Position numbers and translations under genes: made by a program
Notes under the pieces: model-generated
Told to the model about the DNA's origin: nothing
Databases searched by the model: none
Seen by the model: the letters and a program-made list of their open reading frames with translations, nothing else
Source of the DNA: Chersky-806 sp036502405
GTDB taxonomy: Bacteria > Actinomycetota > Acidimicrobiia > IMCC26256 > JAENVU01
DNA length: 64,000 bases
Direction: 5' to 3'
Assembly (NCBI GenBank): GCA_036502405.1
Contig: DASXYP010000047.1
Location: 1-64,000 of the forward strand
In this document: positions 1 through 8,218 of the stretch, piece by piece
Position numbering within the stretch: the first letter of the stretch is position 1
Layout: each line of letters opens with the position of its first letter

Positions 1-20
1 CCTAGGGGAACCGCGACGCG

Positions 21-845
21 TCAGGCGATCGACCAGGTCGACTTGGCGTCGCGCCCGACCACCTTGCCCTCGGCGCGCAGCTTGAGCAGGTGCGCGTGCA
101 CCTGCTTGCCGGCCACGTCGACCAGCGGCTCGGCGAGGTCCGGGTAGAGCGCGGCCACGATCTCGCGGATCTTCGCCGGGCCGGCCTTGAGGAGCTTCAA
201 GATCTGCTTCTCGCGCGCGATCCGGTGCTGGAGGTACTCGTCGATGCGCGCCCGGGGCTCCTCGATCACGTCCCCGTGACCGGGGGCGATCTTCGCCAGG
301 CGCATCTTGCGCAGCCGCTCGAGCGTCGCCATGTACTTGGCCATGTCGCCGCCGGTCTTCGGGGAGACGACCGAGTACATCCCGTCGAGGATCGTGTCGC
401 CGGTGAAGAGCACCCGCTCCTCTTCGAGGAAGAAGCAGAGGTGGTTCGGCGCGTGACCCGGCGTGTGGAGCACCTCGAGCCGGAACTCGGTGCCGTCGAT
501 CGTGTCGCCCTCACCGATCGTGCGGTCGACCTTGAGGTCCGGGTCACGCTTGTTGAAGGCGAGCACCTCGGCGCCGGTCGCCTTGACCAGCTTCGCGGTC
601 GCGGGCGAGTGGTCGGGATGCGTGTGCGTCAGCAGCACCCACCGGACCCGCTCGCGCATCGACGCGCCGACGATCGCGCTCACGTGCTTCGCGTCGTCCG
701 GTCCGGGATCGATCACCGCGACCTCGTCGATGCCGACGAGGTACGTGTTCGTGCCCGGACCGGTCATGTGGCTCGGGTTCCCGGCGACGATGCGGCGCAC
801 GAGCGGTGAGAGCGCGCTCGGCACCTCCGGCGTCATGTCCGGCAT
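21..845 (-). CDS. MBL-fold metallo-hydrolase, LACTB2-like
   Basis: A 274-residue metallo-beta-lactamase-fold hydrolase. The metal motif is THTHPDHS (about residues 73-80), followed by HTPGHAPNH, the GDTIL aspartate and APGHGD, so both zinc sites look complete. The last 70 residues resemble the winged-helix tail of LACTB2/Rv3677c-type proteins, a group linked to RNA or thioester hydrolysis; the substrate cannot be read from sequence. The ATG overlaps the stop of the upstream NUDIX gene as TGATG, so the two are probably translationally coupled. No signal peptide, so cytoplasmic. Confidence 0.9.
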   Translation of the reverse strand: MPDMTPEVPSALSPLVRRIVAGNPSHMTGPGTNTYLVGIDEVAVIDPGPDDAKHVSAIVGASMRERVRWVLLTHTHPDHSPATAKLVKATGAEVLAFNKRDPDLKVDRTIGEGDTIDGTEFRLEVLHTPGHAPNHLCFFLEEERVLFTGDTILDGMYSVVSPKTGGDMAKYMATLERLRKMRLAKIAPGHGDVIEEPRARIDEYLQHRIAREKQILKLLKAGPAKIREIVAALYPDLAEPLVDVAGKQVHAHLLKLRAEGKVVGRDAKSTWSIA

Positions 846-1630
846 CAGGCCGCTCCGACCGCGTCGTCCGGGTCACCGGGGAGGGCGATGCGGGTCCCTC
901 CGGAGTCGTGGACGATCCGCGGCTGGGTCGCCGGCGGGACGTCCGTCGCCCGGGCCACCGCGTCGAGCAGGTCGCCGGCGCGGCGGAACCGGCCGAGGGC
1001 CTCGAGGTTCTTGCGGGTGGGGAAGATCAGCTCGAGCTCGTCCCGGTCGGCCGCGTCGAGCGCGTCCTGGGGGCGGGTCCAGATCGACGCGACGGTCTCA
1101 CCCTCGTCGTGGGCGTACGCGTGCCCGTCGGGCGCGGCGGCGACGAAGAACCAGGTGTCGTACCGCCGGTGCATCCCCTCGGGGGTGATCCAGTGCGAGA
1201 AGACCTCCATCGCGCCGACGTCGAGGAGGAGGTCCTGGGCCTCGACGAAGTCACCGAAGGCGAGCGAGCCCGCGTTCATGGCGGCGCGGGACGGCTCGAG
1301 CCGGGGTCCGGTCGGGTCCACGAGCTCGCCGGTCGCTCCCGACCGCGCGAGCAGGACGCCCGCCTCCTCGAAGGTCTCGCGGATCCCCGCGACCCAGAAC
1401 CCGAGGCCTCCGGCCGGGAGCCCGAGATGAGCGCTCGCATCGGCATCGTCCCGATCGGGGCAGCGCGCCGCGATGGCGACGCTGCGGTCGCCCGGATCGA
1501 CGGCGCCGCCGGGGAACACGTACGCCCCACCGACCCAGTCGGCGTTGAGGTTCCGCCGGAGCATGAAGACCTCGAGGTCCGGATCGTCGCGCACGAGCAT
1601 CACGGTCGAGGCCTCTCGCGGCGTCACCAT
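845..1630 (-). CDS. NUDIX hydrolase
   Basis: A 261-residue NUDIX-superfamily protein. The start contains FMLRRN and FPGGAVDPGD, and the catalytic half of the box appears as RETFEEAGVLL around residues 110-120. The usual short spacing between the first glycine pair and RExxEE is expanded by about 40 residues, as in NUDT19-type CoA diphosphatases, which makes a CoA or acyl-CoA pyrophosphatase plausible (inference). First gene of a two-gene operon with the metallo-hydrolase, whose ATG overlaps this stop codon. A palindrome and a -10-like hexamer lie upstream. Confidence 0.85.
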   Translation of the reverse strand: MVTPREASTVMLVRDDPDLEVFMLRRNLNADWVGGAYVFPGGAVDPGDRSVAIAARCPDRDDADASAHLGLPAGGLGFWVAGIRETFEEAGVLLARSGATGELVDPTGPRLEPSRAAMNAGSLAFGDFVEAQDLLLDVGAMEVFSHWITPEGMHRRYDTWFFVAAAPDGHAYAHDEGETVASIWTRPQDALDAADRDELELIFPTRKNLEALGRFRRAGDLLDAVARATDVPPATQPRIVHDSGGTRIALPGDPDDAVGAA

Positions 1631-1668
1631 GGGCCGCGCCGGTTCAGCACGGGCAGCACCGGCGGACG

Positions 1669-1694
1669 CGGTCGTGAACCACGACCGAAGTCTA
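1669..1694 (-). promoter_or_regulatory. Candidate promoter and operator of the NUDIX/MBL operon
   Basis: A palindrome CGGTCGTG-AAC-CACGACCG (1669-1687) sits immediately downstream, on the minus strand, of a -10-like TAGACT (1694-1689). A transcript starting about 7 nt after the hexamer would begin inside the palindrome, a typical repressor position. No good -35 element is visible. Confidence 0.4.
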
Positions 1695-1753
1695 CCGATC
1701 GGCCGCGCCGGGCCTCTCCGGCTCGCCCGCGCCGGGAATCGGGTGCGGGGCGC

Positions 1754-2017
1754 TCAGCCGGCGCGCGGCGCGAGCAGCTCGCGGCGCTCGTGCTCGTTCA
1801 GCCCGCCCCAGATGCCGTGGGGTTCGCGGATGTCGAGCGCGTACTCGAGGCACGCGCGCTGCACCGGGCAATCGGAGCAGATGAGCTTCGCCTTTGCTTC
1901 CCGTGCCTCGCGCTCCTCTTTGCGCTCCGTCGCGGACGGCGGGAAGAACAACGTCGACGCCGGACCCCGGCACGCTGCGCGCAGCTGCCAGGTCTCGTTC
2001 ACGGTCTGGATGCCCAC
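1754..2017 (-). CDS. WhiB-family iron-sulfur transcription factor (WhiB4-like by context)
   Basis: An 87-residue WhiB protein. Four cysteines (C16, C47, C50, C56) in the C-Xn-C-X2-C-X5-C arrangement bind a 4Fe-4S cluster in this family; the GIWGG turn is at 68-72 and a basic tail follows. GTG start chosen because GAGGAGG lies 7 nt upstream. In mycobacteria whiB4 sits next to a pair of ArsA-type ATPases and near an MBL hydrolase, as here, so a WhiB4-like redox role is likely from context rather than from sequence alone. Confidence 0.92.
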   Translation of the reverse strand: MGIQTVNETWQLRAACRGPASTLFFPPSATERKEEREAREAKAKLICSDCPVQRACLEYALDIREPHGIWGGLNEHERRELLAPRAG

Positions 2018-2058
2018 GGTGGGCCCTCCTCGGGCTCGGCCGCCCCTCTCCAGGGCCG

Positions 2059-2087
2059 AACCTACTCTCGGACCGGAGCACCGACAA
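2059..2087 (-). promoter_or_regulatory. Candidate promoter of whiB
   Basis: On the minus strand TTGTCG (2087-2082), a 17-nt spacer and TAGGTT (2064-2059) make a good sigma-70-family promoter about 40 nt upstream of the whiB GTG, leaving a short leader with a strong ribosome site. Confidence 0.5.
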
Positions 2088-2164
2088 GAGTCGGGTTTGC
2101 GCAGGTCAGCGGCAAGATTCGCCCGTGTCCGGACCCAACGCGCGAGCGGCGCCGGACCGGCGCA

Positions 2165-3601
2165 CTACCGGCAGGCTTCGGGCACCGAGGTCGCGCCGAG
2201 GGTCGCAACCGCGCAGTACGCGCGGCGGGTGACCAACCAGCGACTCCCCGTCCGAACCGCCCCACCGGGCAGATGGTCCAGGGCCACCGCATCGCCGAGA
2301 AGGATGGAGTACACGACGTCGACATGGCTCGCGTCCACCCCGCGCATCGAGTCGATCCGCACGCGGACCTGGTCGGCCAGCGGCTTGATCGCCGGGTCCT
2401 CGTAGCGGGCGACGAACGACTCGCGCAGCCGGTCGGCATCCTGCAGCGCGGACAGGCGAGCGTCGATGGTGGTGCCCGCTCCACCGTTGAAGACGGTCTC
2501 GTACGCCGTCGTGACCGCGCGCCGCGTCACCGTGCGGATCACCACGGCTCTCGTCGTGGTCGTGGTGGACCGGGACTTCACGGGTCGGGCGGCGGCGAGA
2601 TCGGCCGCCGTCGTCAGGCACGAGATCTTCGCGCGCACGCCGGTGTGGTCGGATGCGAAGACCAGGCGATCGAGGGGAACGGACGAAGGCACCGCGGCGA
2701 AGAGCCCGGTCGGCGGCACGACCCGGCAGCGGCGCTTCGTCGCGAGGAAGACGTAGTCGATGCGCTCGGCCTGCCGCGCGCTCGGGTTCGTGAGGTCGGA
2801 GAGGTCCTTGTCCTCCCGCCCGCCGGTGCACCCGGTTCCGGTTGTCGGATCGCAGGGCGCGTTGCCGGCGGCCACGAAGGTGTCGAGGTCGCCGTGGCCC
2901 TCGATCGCCGCGATGGTGCTGTCGCCCGGCTCCGCGTTGAAGTCGCCCATCAGCACCCCGATCGTCCGCGGCGAGCGCCGCGCGTCGAGGAGCGTGGCCG
3001 CCTCGCGGCCCTGGCAGGTCTTCAGCGAGTCGTCCGCGCGACACGGCGGCCGGCAGGTGGCCCGATCACACGGGCGGTCGTCGCTCTCGCTCGCGAGATG
3101 GGTCGCGACCACGTCCAGCGCCCCGAGCGGCGCCTTCACCCGGACGTACAGCGCGTCGCGCAACGGCCCGGCCAGCCGCACCCGCTCGTGACCGAGGACG
3201 GGCAGCGTGGTGAGCACGACCTCGCGGTCGCTCGACGGGTCGCCGAGCCCCACGATCCGGTAGCGGCCGTTGCACAGCCGGGGTGCTCCGCCGGTCGGTG
3301 CTCGCACCGCGCGCTTCAGGTACCGGTCCATCACCGGGTCGGACTCCTCGACGGACACCACCTGCGGGCACCCGGCGTCCTGGAGCTGACGCGAGAACAG
3401 CTCCACCCGCTTCGCGAGCTCGCAGCGGTGCGTGGCCGGCGCGCACGCCAGCCCGTGCAGGAGGTTCTGGGCGACGACGGTCACGGTCGCGCGCTTCGGC
3501 GCGGTCGATCCGCTGGTCCTGACCGCGCTGGCCCCGCTGCCGCAGGCGGTCAGCGCGCCCGCGAGCAGCAGCACCGACAGCGCACTTGCCCCCCGACGCA
3601 C
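2165..3601 (-). CDS. Secreted endonuclease/exonuclease/phosphatase-family lipoprotein
   Basis: A 478-residue protein starting with a lipoprotein signal peptide (hydrophobic run ending LTAC, lipobox cysteine near residue 20). The EEP fold shows as VVAQNLLHG, VVSVEESD, a GDFNAEPGDS metal/catalytic motif and a terminal SDHTGVRAK. About 110 residues after the nuclease domain form a separate domain resembling the NTF2-like/MTB12-type modules of actinobacterial exported proteins. Probably a cell-surface phosphodiesterase or nuclease; substrate unknown. GTG start, with TACCGT at 3613-3608 six nt upstream and no ribosome site. Confidence 0.8.
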   Translation of the reverse strand: MRRGASALSVLLLAGALTACGSGASAVRTSGSTAPKRATVTVVAQNLLHGLACAPATHRCELAKRVELFSRQLQDAGCPQVVSVEESDPVMDRYLKRAVRAPTGGAPRLCNGRYRIVGLGDPSSDREVVLTTLPVLGHERVRLAGPLRDALYVRVKAPLGALDVVATHLASESDDRPCDRATCRPPCRADDSLKTCQGREAATLLDARRSPRTIGVLMGDFNAEPGDSTIAAIEGHGDLDTFVAAGNAPCDPTTGTGCTGGREDKDLSDLTNPSARQAERIDYVFLATKRRCRVVPPTGLFAAVPSSVPLDRLVFASDHTGVRAKISCLTTAADLAAARPVKSRSTTTTTRAVVIRTVTRRAVTTAYETVFNGGAGTTIDARLSALQDADRLRESFVARYEDPAIKPLADQVRVRIDSMRGVDASHVDVVYSILLGDAVALDHLPGGAVRTGSRWLVTRRAYCAVATLGATSVPEACR

Positions 3602-3607
3602 GTCCGG

Positions 3608-3613
3608 ACGGTA
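3608..3613 (-). promoter_or_regulatory. -10-like TACCGT, leaderless start of the EEP gene
   Basis: TACCGT ends 6 nt before the GTG at 3601 and no Shine-Dalgarno is present, so transcription probably begins at or next to the start codon. Confidence 0.45.
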
Positions 3614-3634
3614 CCCGTCGCTGCGGCGGCGCGC

Positions 3635-5122
3635 TCAGCCCTCGTCGGTGTCGGAGCCGGCGTCCACGTCGCCGGGTGTCCGCTTGGGCCGCCGATCGCG
3701 GTAGTCCCGCGCCCCACCCGACTCCGGCTCGACCTCGAGCACGAGACCGTCGACCTCGATCACGCGGACCCGGTCCCCGCTGCGAATCGGGGTGGCCCGG
3801 TTCGTCCGGGCGCGCCACCGCGCGCCGCGCACGACCACGACGCCGTCGGGCGCGACATCGACCGCCGCCTCACCGACCTCGCCGATGAGGCCTTCGCGCC
3901 CGATCGTCGGCGTCGAGAAGCGTGATCGGACTGCAACGGGCATCGCGCCCACCATGAACGCGATCGTCCCGAGGATGACGATCAGCAGCACCCACCAATG
4001 GACGTCGAGGCGCGATGAGCCACCGAAGAGGAACAGCGAGCCGATCACGAGCAGCACGGTCGCGATCGCGGTCCATGCCAACGGCCGACCCGCCTGCACG
4101 TCGACCGCGTACCCGATCATGGCGACGAGGATGAGTCCCAGCGCCCACCAGTGGACCGGGAGGTGGGAGAAGCCGACGAACGCGCCGATCAGCCCGACCG
4201 CGCCGGCTCCGCCGGCGAGCCCGACGCTGATCGTGAAGAACTCGAAGACGATCAGCGCCAGCCCGACGACGAGCAGCAGGTACGCGATCGACGAGCTGGT
4301 CAGCGTGTGGACAGCCTGACCCGCGAGGTCGAGCTTGCGGAACCGGATGACCTGGTTGGGCTGGCGCCGGCGGTCACGCCCGACGCCGATCACCTTCGCA
4401 GTCGACAGCTTCACCGCACCGCTCGCGGTGTGCACGGTGGTGCCGTCGAGGTTGACGATGAAGTCACCGAGCGTCGGGCAGCCCGGGACGGAGGGGCAGA
4501 CCCGGTTGGTCGCGCCGAGTCGGACCGCGTCGCTCGGTGACAGCGCGCGGCGTGCCATCGCCCGTCCGCCCGCGGCGCTCCGCCGGTTCGCGGCGTTGAG
4601 CGTCGCCATCTCACGCGTGAGCGCGGTCACGTCGGTCGAGCTGGGCTCGTCGAGTCGCAGCGGCACCCCCGGCCCCACCGTCGACCCGTTGGAGACGCCC
4701 GCAACCGGCGCCGCGCTCACGAGCAGCGCGGCGATCCCCTTCGCCTTTCCTCCCGACGGGCCGACCCAGATCGCGATCGGGACCCGTGACGCGCGGATGG
4801 CGCGGACCAGCGGCTGGGGGCTCACGTCGAGCGCACCGCTCGACGCGAGGTTGATCACCAAGAGCGAGGTCGGCGTCCGGTTGGCGTCGCGGATGGAGTC
4901 GCGGATCAACGCCGCGTTCGGCGGGTCGATGATCCCGTCGACCTGGATGACCGCGATGCCGGCGCGCGAATTGGAGGGTTGCGCGCGCGGCTGCGCCCCC
5001 GCGGTCGCGCTCGGCACCAGCGTGAGCGCCACGAGCGCGCCCAAGACGACCGCCAGCGCCGCGCGTCGCGCGCGTCGCCGGGGCGTGCGCCCGGAGGAAC
5101 CGAGCTGGTTGAGACGACGCAT
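3635..5122 (-). CDS. NfeD-family membrane protein with a ClpP-like domain
   Basis: A 495-residue protein. An N-terminal signal (after an Arg-rich stretch) is followed by a ClpP/SppA-like domain beginning AVIQVDGIIDPPNAALI, then four or so membrane helices, then an OB-fold NfeD domain near the C terminus (GLIGEVGEAAVDV onward). In long NfeD proteases the nucleophile lies in an ARAASAG-type motif; here the matching stretch reads GKAKGIAALL, so the serine appears absent and protease activity is doubtful. ATG start chosen for its GGGAG ribosome site and signal peptide; it is divergent from the ATPase pair. Confidence 0.82.
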   Translation of the reverse strand: MRRLNQLGSSGRTPRRRARRAALAVVLGALVALTLVPSATAGAQPRAQPSNSRAGIAVIQVDGIIDPPNAALIRDSIRDANRTPTSLLVINLASSGALDVSPQPLVRAIRASRVPIAIWVGPSGGKAKGIAALLVSAAPVAGVSNGSTVGPGVPLRLDEPSSTDVTALTREMATLNAANRRSAAGGRAMARRALSPSDAVRLGATNRVCPSVPGCPTLGDFIVNLDGTTVHTASGAVKLSTAKVIGVGRDRRRQPNQVIRFRKLDLAGQAVHTLTSSSIAYLLLVVGLALIVFEFFTISVGLAGGAGAVGLIGAFVGFSHLPVHWWALGLILVAMIGYAVDVQAGRPLAWTAIATVLLVIGSLFLFGGSSRLDVHWWVLLIVILGTIAFMVGAMPVAVRSRFSTPTIGREGLIGEVGEAAVDVAPDGVVVVRGARWRARTNRATPIRSGDRVRVIEVDGLVLEVEPESGGARDYRDRRPKRTPGDVDAGSDTDEG

Positions 5123-5133
5123 CGAGGCTCCCG

Positions 5134-5139
5134 TAGCAT
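5134..5139 (+). promoter_or_regulatory. -10-like TAGCAT, leaderless start of ATPase 1
   Basis: TAGCAT lies 7 nt before the ATG at 5147. A TTGAGA at 5109-5114 is a possible -35 with a long 19-nt spacer. The intergenic gap to the divergent NfeD gene is only 24 nt. Confidence 0.45.
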
Positions 5140-5146
5140 CGGGGCG

Positions 5147-6127
5147 ATGGAGCTTGCGCAGTTCTGCTCCACCTCCCGGGTGATCATCGTGGCGGGCAAG
5201 GGTGGCGTGGGCAAGACGACGGTCACCGCGACGCTCGCGGTCGCGGCCGCCCGCACGGGCATGAGCGTGCTGATCGTGGAGGTCGAGGGCAAATCGGGGC
5301 TCGCGGCGGCGTTCGACAGCCCGGCGCTCGACTACGAGGAGCGCGATCTCGCTCCGAACGTCCGGGGCCGCACGCTCACACCGGACGCGGCGCTGGTCGA
5401 CTGGCTGCAGAACAACGGGCTCAAGCGGGTCTCGAAGCGGTTGGTGCAGACCGGCGCGCTCGACGTGGTCGCGACTGCGGTGCCCGGGATGAAGGACATC
5501 CTGGTGCTCGGCAAGGTGAAGAGCCTCGACGTCCAGGGCGCGGCCGACCTCATCATCGTCGACGCGCCGGCCGCGGGCCACGCGATCACGTTCCTCACCT
5601 CGGCCCAGGGGCTGCTCGACGCGGTGAGCGTCGGGCCGGTGCGCAAGCAGGCCACCGACGTGGTCGAGCTGCTGAGCGACCCGGAGCGGTGCCGGGTCCT
5701 CCTCGTGACGATCCCCGAGGAGACGCCGGTCAGCGAGCTCGTCGACACCGCCTTCGCGATCGAGGACAAGACCGGTGTCAGCCTCGGTCCCGTCGTGGTC
5801 AACGGCTGCTACGACGACCTCGGGCTCGTCCCCGCGAATGTGGTGTCCGACGTGCACGCCGGCACGGACGCGACGACCGCGGCGAGCATCCAGCGAGACG
5901 CGGAGCTGCTCGACGTGTTCGTCTCAGACCGCGAAGCCCACGACCTCGCACGCGCGGCCGCGTTCCGGGCCGAGCGGTCGGCGATCCAGCGGCACCAGGC
6001 CGACCGCCTCGGCCGGCAGCTGCCCCTCCCGCAGATCCGGCTGCCGTTCCTCTTCACCGCCGACATCGGCCGCCACGAGATCGACCGGCTTGCCGACGCG
6101 TTCACCGCGAGCGTCGGGGAGCTGTGA
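5147..6127 (+). CDS. ArsA/Get3-type ATPase, first of a pair
   Basis: A 326-residue P-loop ATPase of the ArsA/GET3 (MinD) group. The deviant Walker A GKGGVGKTT is at 17-25, including the signature lysine, and a Walker-B/switch-like IIVDAPAAGHAITFL follows. In mycobacteria the equivalent pair (Rv3679/Rv3680) forms a heteromeric ATPase connected with redox stress and envelope metabolism; anion export has not been shown for it. The stop TGA overlaps the next start as GTGA, so the two subunits are coupled. No ArsB-like channel is nearby. Confidence 0.88.
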   Translation: MELAQFCSTSRVIIVAGKGGVGKTTVTATLAVAAARTGMSVLIVEVEGKSGLAAAFDSPALDYEERDLAPNVRGRTLTPDAALVDWLQNNGLKRVSKRLVQTGALDVVATAVPGMKDILVLGKVKSLDVQGAADLIIVDAPAAGHAITFLTSAQGLLDAVSVGPVRKQATDVVELLSDPERCRVLLVTIPEETPVSELVDTAFAIEDKTGVSLGPVVVNGCYDDLGLVPANVVSDVHAGTDATTAASIQRDAELLDVFVSDREAHDLARAAAFRAERSAIQRHQADRLGRQLPLPQIRLPFLFTADIGRHEIDRLADAFTASVGEL

Positions 6128-7308
6128 CCACCCGCACCCTCGCCGAGGTGGTCGAGGAGGGCCACGTCGTCGTGTGCTGCGGCAGTGGCGGGGTCGGCAA
6201 GACCACGAGCGCGGCGGTGCTCGCCATGGAAGGCGCGCGGCGCGGCCGGCGGGCGCTCGTCGTGACGATCGACCCGGCGAAGCGCCTGGCCAACGCGCTC
6301 GGCCTCGACGAGCTATCGAACGAGCCCCGCGAGATCGCGACCGACCGGTGGGACCCGAAGGGCGAACGGGCCGCGGGCGGTGCCCTCTCGGCAATGATGC
6401 TCGACACCAAGTCGACCTTCGACGGGTTGGTCACCCGGTACGCGTCGTCGCCGGAGCAGACGCAACGCATCCTCGACAACTCCTTCTACCGCAACATCTC
6501 CTCGGCGCTCTCGGGCACCCAGGAGTACATGGCGATGGAGAAGCTGCACGAGCTGCACGAGGAGGGTGGCTTCGACCTCATCGTCGTCGACACGCCCCCG
6601 AGCCGGCACGCGCTCGACTTCCTCGACGCGCCCCAGCGCCTCCTGCGGCTGCTCGACAACCGGATCTTCCGGTTGCTCATGGTCCCGACCCGCACCGGGA
6701 TGCGCATCGCGGGCGCCGCGGTCCAGGCGTTCCTGCGCACGATCTCGCGCGTGGTCGGCTCCGAGGTCGTCAACGACATCGTTGCGTTCTTCCGCGCGTT
6801 CGAGGGCATGGAAGAGGGATTCCGGGAGCGGGCCACGAAGGTCGTCGAGCTCCTCGGAGAGCCGACGACGCGCTTCGTCCTGATCACATCGCCCCGCCGG
6901 GACGCGGTCGAGGAGGCACGGTTCTTCGCGGAGAAGATCGGGGACCACGACCTCGCGGTCGACGCGCTGATCGTGAACCGTGTCCACCCCCGATTCGGGA
7001 CCGAGCACTCCTCCGGTCTGCGCGCCCGCGCCGGGTCGCTCGGCGAGCTGCGCCCCGGCAGCAAGGAGGCAACGGCCGCGCGCGATCGGCTCGCGGCTCG
7101 CTACGACAACCTGGCCGACTTCAACGAGATCGCGGAGCGCGAGCGCAGCCACCTCGAGACCGTGCGGGTCCGGGTGGGGTCGGCCGCGGTCGCGTTCGTC
7201 CCGTACCTCGCCCACGACGTCTACGACTTCGAGGCGCTCTCGTCGGTCGGCCGGATCCTCTTCGGCCCGGCCGGCGACCCCGATGCGTCGGACCCGCCCA
7301 CCTCCTGA
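6124..7308 (+). CDS. ArsA/Get3-type ATPase, second of a pair
   Basis: A 394-residue partner of the preceding ATPase, starting at a GTG inside its stop codon. The P-loop reads GSGGVGKTT (about residues 20-28): the signature lysine of the deviant Walker A is replaced by serine, while the catalytic GKTT core is kept. LIVVDTPPSRHALDFL provides the Walker B/switch region. It is longer than the first subunit, with a helical insertion after residue 170. Predicted to form a two-subunit ATPase with its neighbour; the asymmetric P-loops suggest different roles. Confidence 0.88.
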   Translation: MTTRTLAEVVEEGHVVVCCGSGGVGKTTSAAVLAMEGARRGRRALVVTIDPAKRLANALGLDELSNEPREIATDRWDPKGERAAGGALSAMMLDTKSTFDGLVTRYASSPEQTQRILDNSFYRNISSALSGTQEYMAMEKLHELHEEGGFDLIVVDTPPSRHALDFLDAPQRLLRLLDNRIFRLLMVPTRTGMRIAGAAVQAFLRTISRVVGSEVVNDIVAFFRAFEGMEEGFRERATKVVELLGEPTTRFVLITSPRRDAVEEARFFAEKIGDHDLAVDALIVNRVHPRFGTEHSSGLRARAGSLGELRPGSKEATAARDRLAARYDNLADFNEIAERERSHLETVRVRVGSAAVAFVPYLAHDVYDFEALSSVGRILFGPAGDPDASDPPTS

Positions 7309-7317
7309 GTGGACGAG

Positions 7318-7323
7318 TAGCGT
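7318..7323 (+). promoter_or_regulatory. -10-like TAGCGT, leaderless start of the receiver-like gene
   Basis: TAGCGT ends 8 nt before the GTG at 7332; there is no ribosome site. It lies in the 23-nt gap after the second ATPase. Confidence 0.45.
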
Positions 7324-7331
7324 TCCCGCCC

Positions 7332-7784
7332 GTGCAGACCATCCTCGTCGCCGCCGAAGCCTCCTGGATCCGGGACCAGGTCAAGGTCGCGTTCGTCGAG
7401 CCCGGCCAGCGGGTCGTCGAGGTGCCGAGGGGCCAGGACGTGCGCGTCGCGGTGAGCGAGTACGAGCCCGATGTCGTCATCCTCGACATGCAGATCGGCA
7501 ACATGGGCGGCATCGCGGTCGCACTCGACATGCGGCTCGAGCAGGGCGAGGGCCGCATGCCGGATGCGCCGATCCTGCTGCTGCTCGACCGTGAGGCGGA
7601 CCGGTTCCTCGGCCGGCGCGCCGACGTGGACGCCATGCTCGTCAAGCCGATCGACGCGGGCCGGCTGCGGCGCGCGGTGAAGGACCTGCTGCGCCCGGTT
7701 GCCGCGGTCGCCGCGACTGCTCCCGAGGACGCCACTCGCGGCGACGAACGCCCGGTCCCGGTCGATCTCGCCCCGGAGTCCTAG
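7332..7784 (+). CDS. Response-regulator receiver-like protein
   Basis: A 150-residue single-domain CheY-like protein. The phospho-acceptor region reads DVVILDMQIGNMGGIAVA, with the aspartate near residue 55, and the conserved lysine is in VDAMLVKPID. The acidic pair expected near residues 8-9 reads AAEAS, so the Mg2+ site is incomplete and phosphorylation uncertain. A 30-residue Ala/Pro-rich tail follows. No DNA-binding output domain and no adjacent kinase. Confidence 0.72.
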   Translation: MQTILVAAEASWIRDQVKVAFVEPGQRVVEVPRGQDVRVAVSEYEPDVVILDMQIGNMGGIAVALDMRLEQGEGRMPDAPILLLLDREADRFLGRRADVDAMLVKPIDAGRLRRAVKDLLRPVAAVAATAPEDATRGDERPVPVDLAPES

Positions 7785-7814
7785 GCCCCCTCCGACTACA
7801 CTCCGTCGGCTCAA

Positions 7815-7892
7815 CGGGATGTGGCGCAGTTTGGTTAGCGCGCAGCGTTCGGGACGCTGAGGCCCCGGGTTCAAATCCCGGCATCCCGACCA
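7815..7892 (+). tRNA. tRNA-Pro (CGG anticodon)
   Basis: A full cloverleaf can be drawn. The acceptor CGGGATG pairs with CATCCCG, the anticodon stem CAGCG/CGCTG encloses the loop TTCGGGA (anticodon CGG, codon CCG), the T arm contains GGTTCAAATCC and the CCA end is encoded. Confidence 0.95.
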
Positions 7893-7906
7893 CGAGGACG
7901 TTGTTC

Positions 7907-7936
7907 GAACCCTGGCGCCGTCAGGCGTCAGGGTTC
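7907..7936 (+). terminator. Hairpin terminator after tRNA-Pro
   Basis: Thirteen paired bases (7907-7919 with 7924-7936, one G-T pair) close a GTCA tetraloop, followed by a short T-rich CTTTCGTT. It begins 15 nt after the tRNA. Confidence 0.7.
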
Positions 7937-8087
7937 TTTCGTTCTCCGGAAGTGCGTCCTGGGTGCGCTCGACGGGCGGGAAGTCCAGTTCGAGAGCCGG
8001 CCAGGTGGCGAGCTCCTCATCGCTCGGCAGCGCAGCAGGCGCGAGCGGTTTCCAGTTCTCTCCATCTGGGTAGATCTGGTCGAGCAT
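7937..8087 (-). pseudogene. Possible coding remnant next to tRNA-Pro
   Basis: The minus strand from an ATG at 8087 reads about 50 codons with mostly G/C third positions and a natural-looking composition (for example IYPDGENWKPL and SDEELATWPALELDF), then runs into the tRNA terminator without its own stop. I do not recognise the protein. It could be the truncated end of a gene lost by recombination at the tRNA, or chance. The rest of the 7893-8218 gap holds only the terminator and the leader of the next gene. Confidence 0.2.
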
Positions 8088-8218
8088 GGCGCTGGGGTCG
8101 TGTCGTCGGCGTTGCTGTCATCGGCACGTGCGCTTGCAATCCCGCATCCTTCGGATCCGGGGGGACGTGTGGGGCCCTCGTCACGAGGCTCCACATCGAG
8201 GACAACAGGAGGCAACGT

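Noticed and set aside
806..3925. Very long open frame of about 1000 codons on the plus strand
   Set aside because: It lies antisense to the NUDIX, whiB and EEP genes, and its product is Arg/Gly-rich with no recognisable motif. In GC-rich DNA such shadow frames are common.
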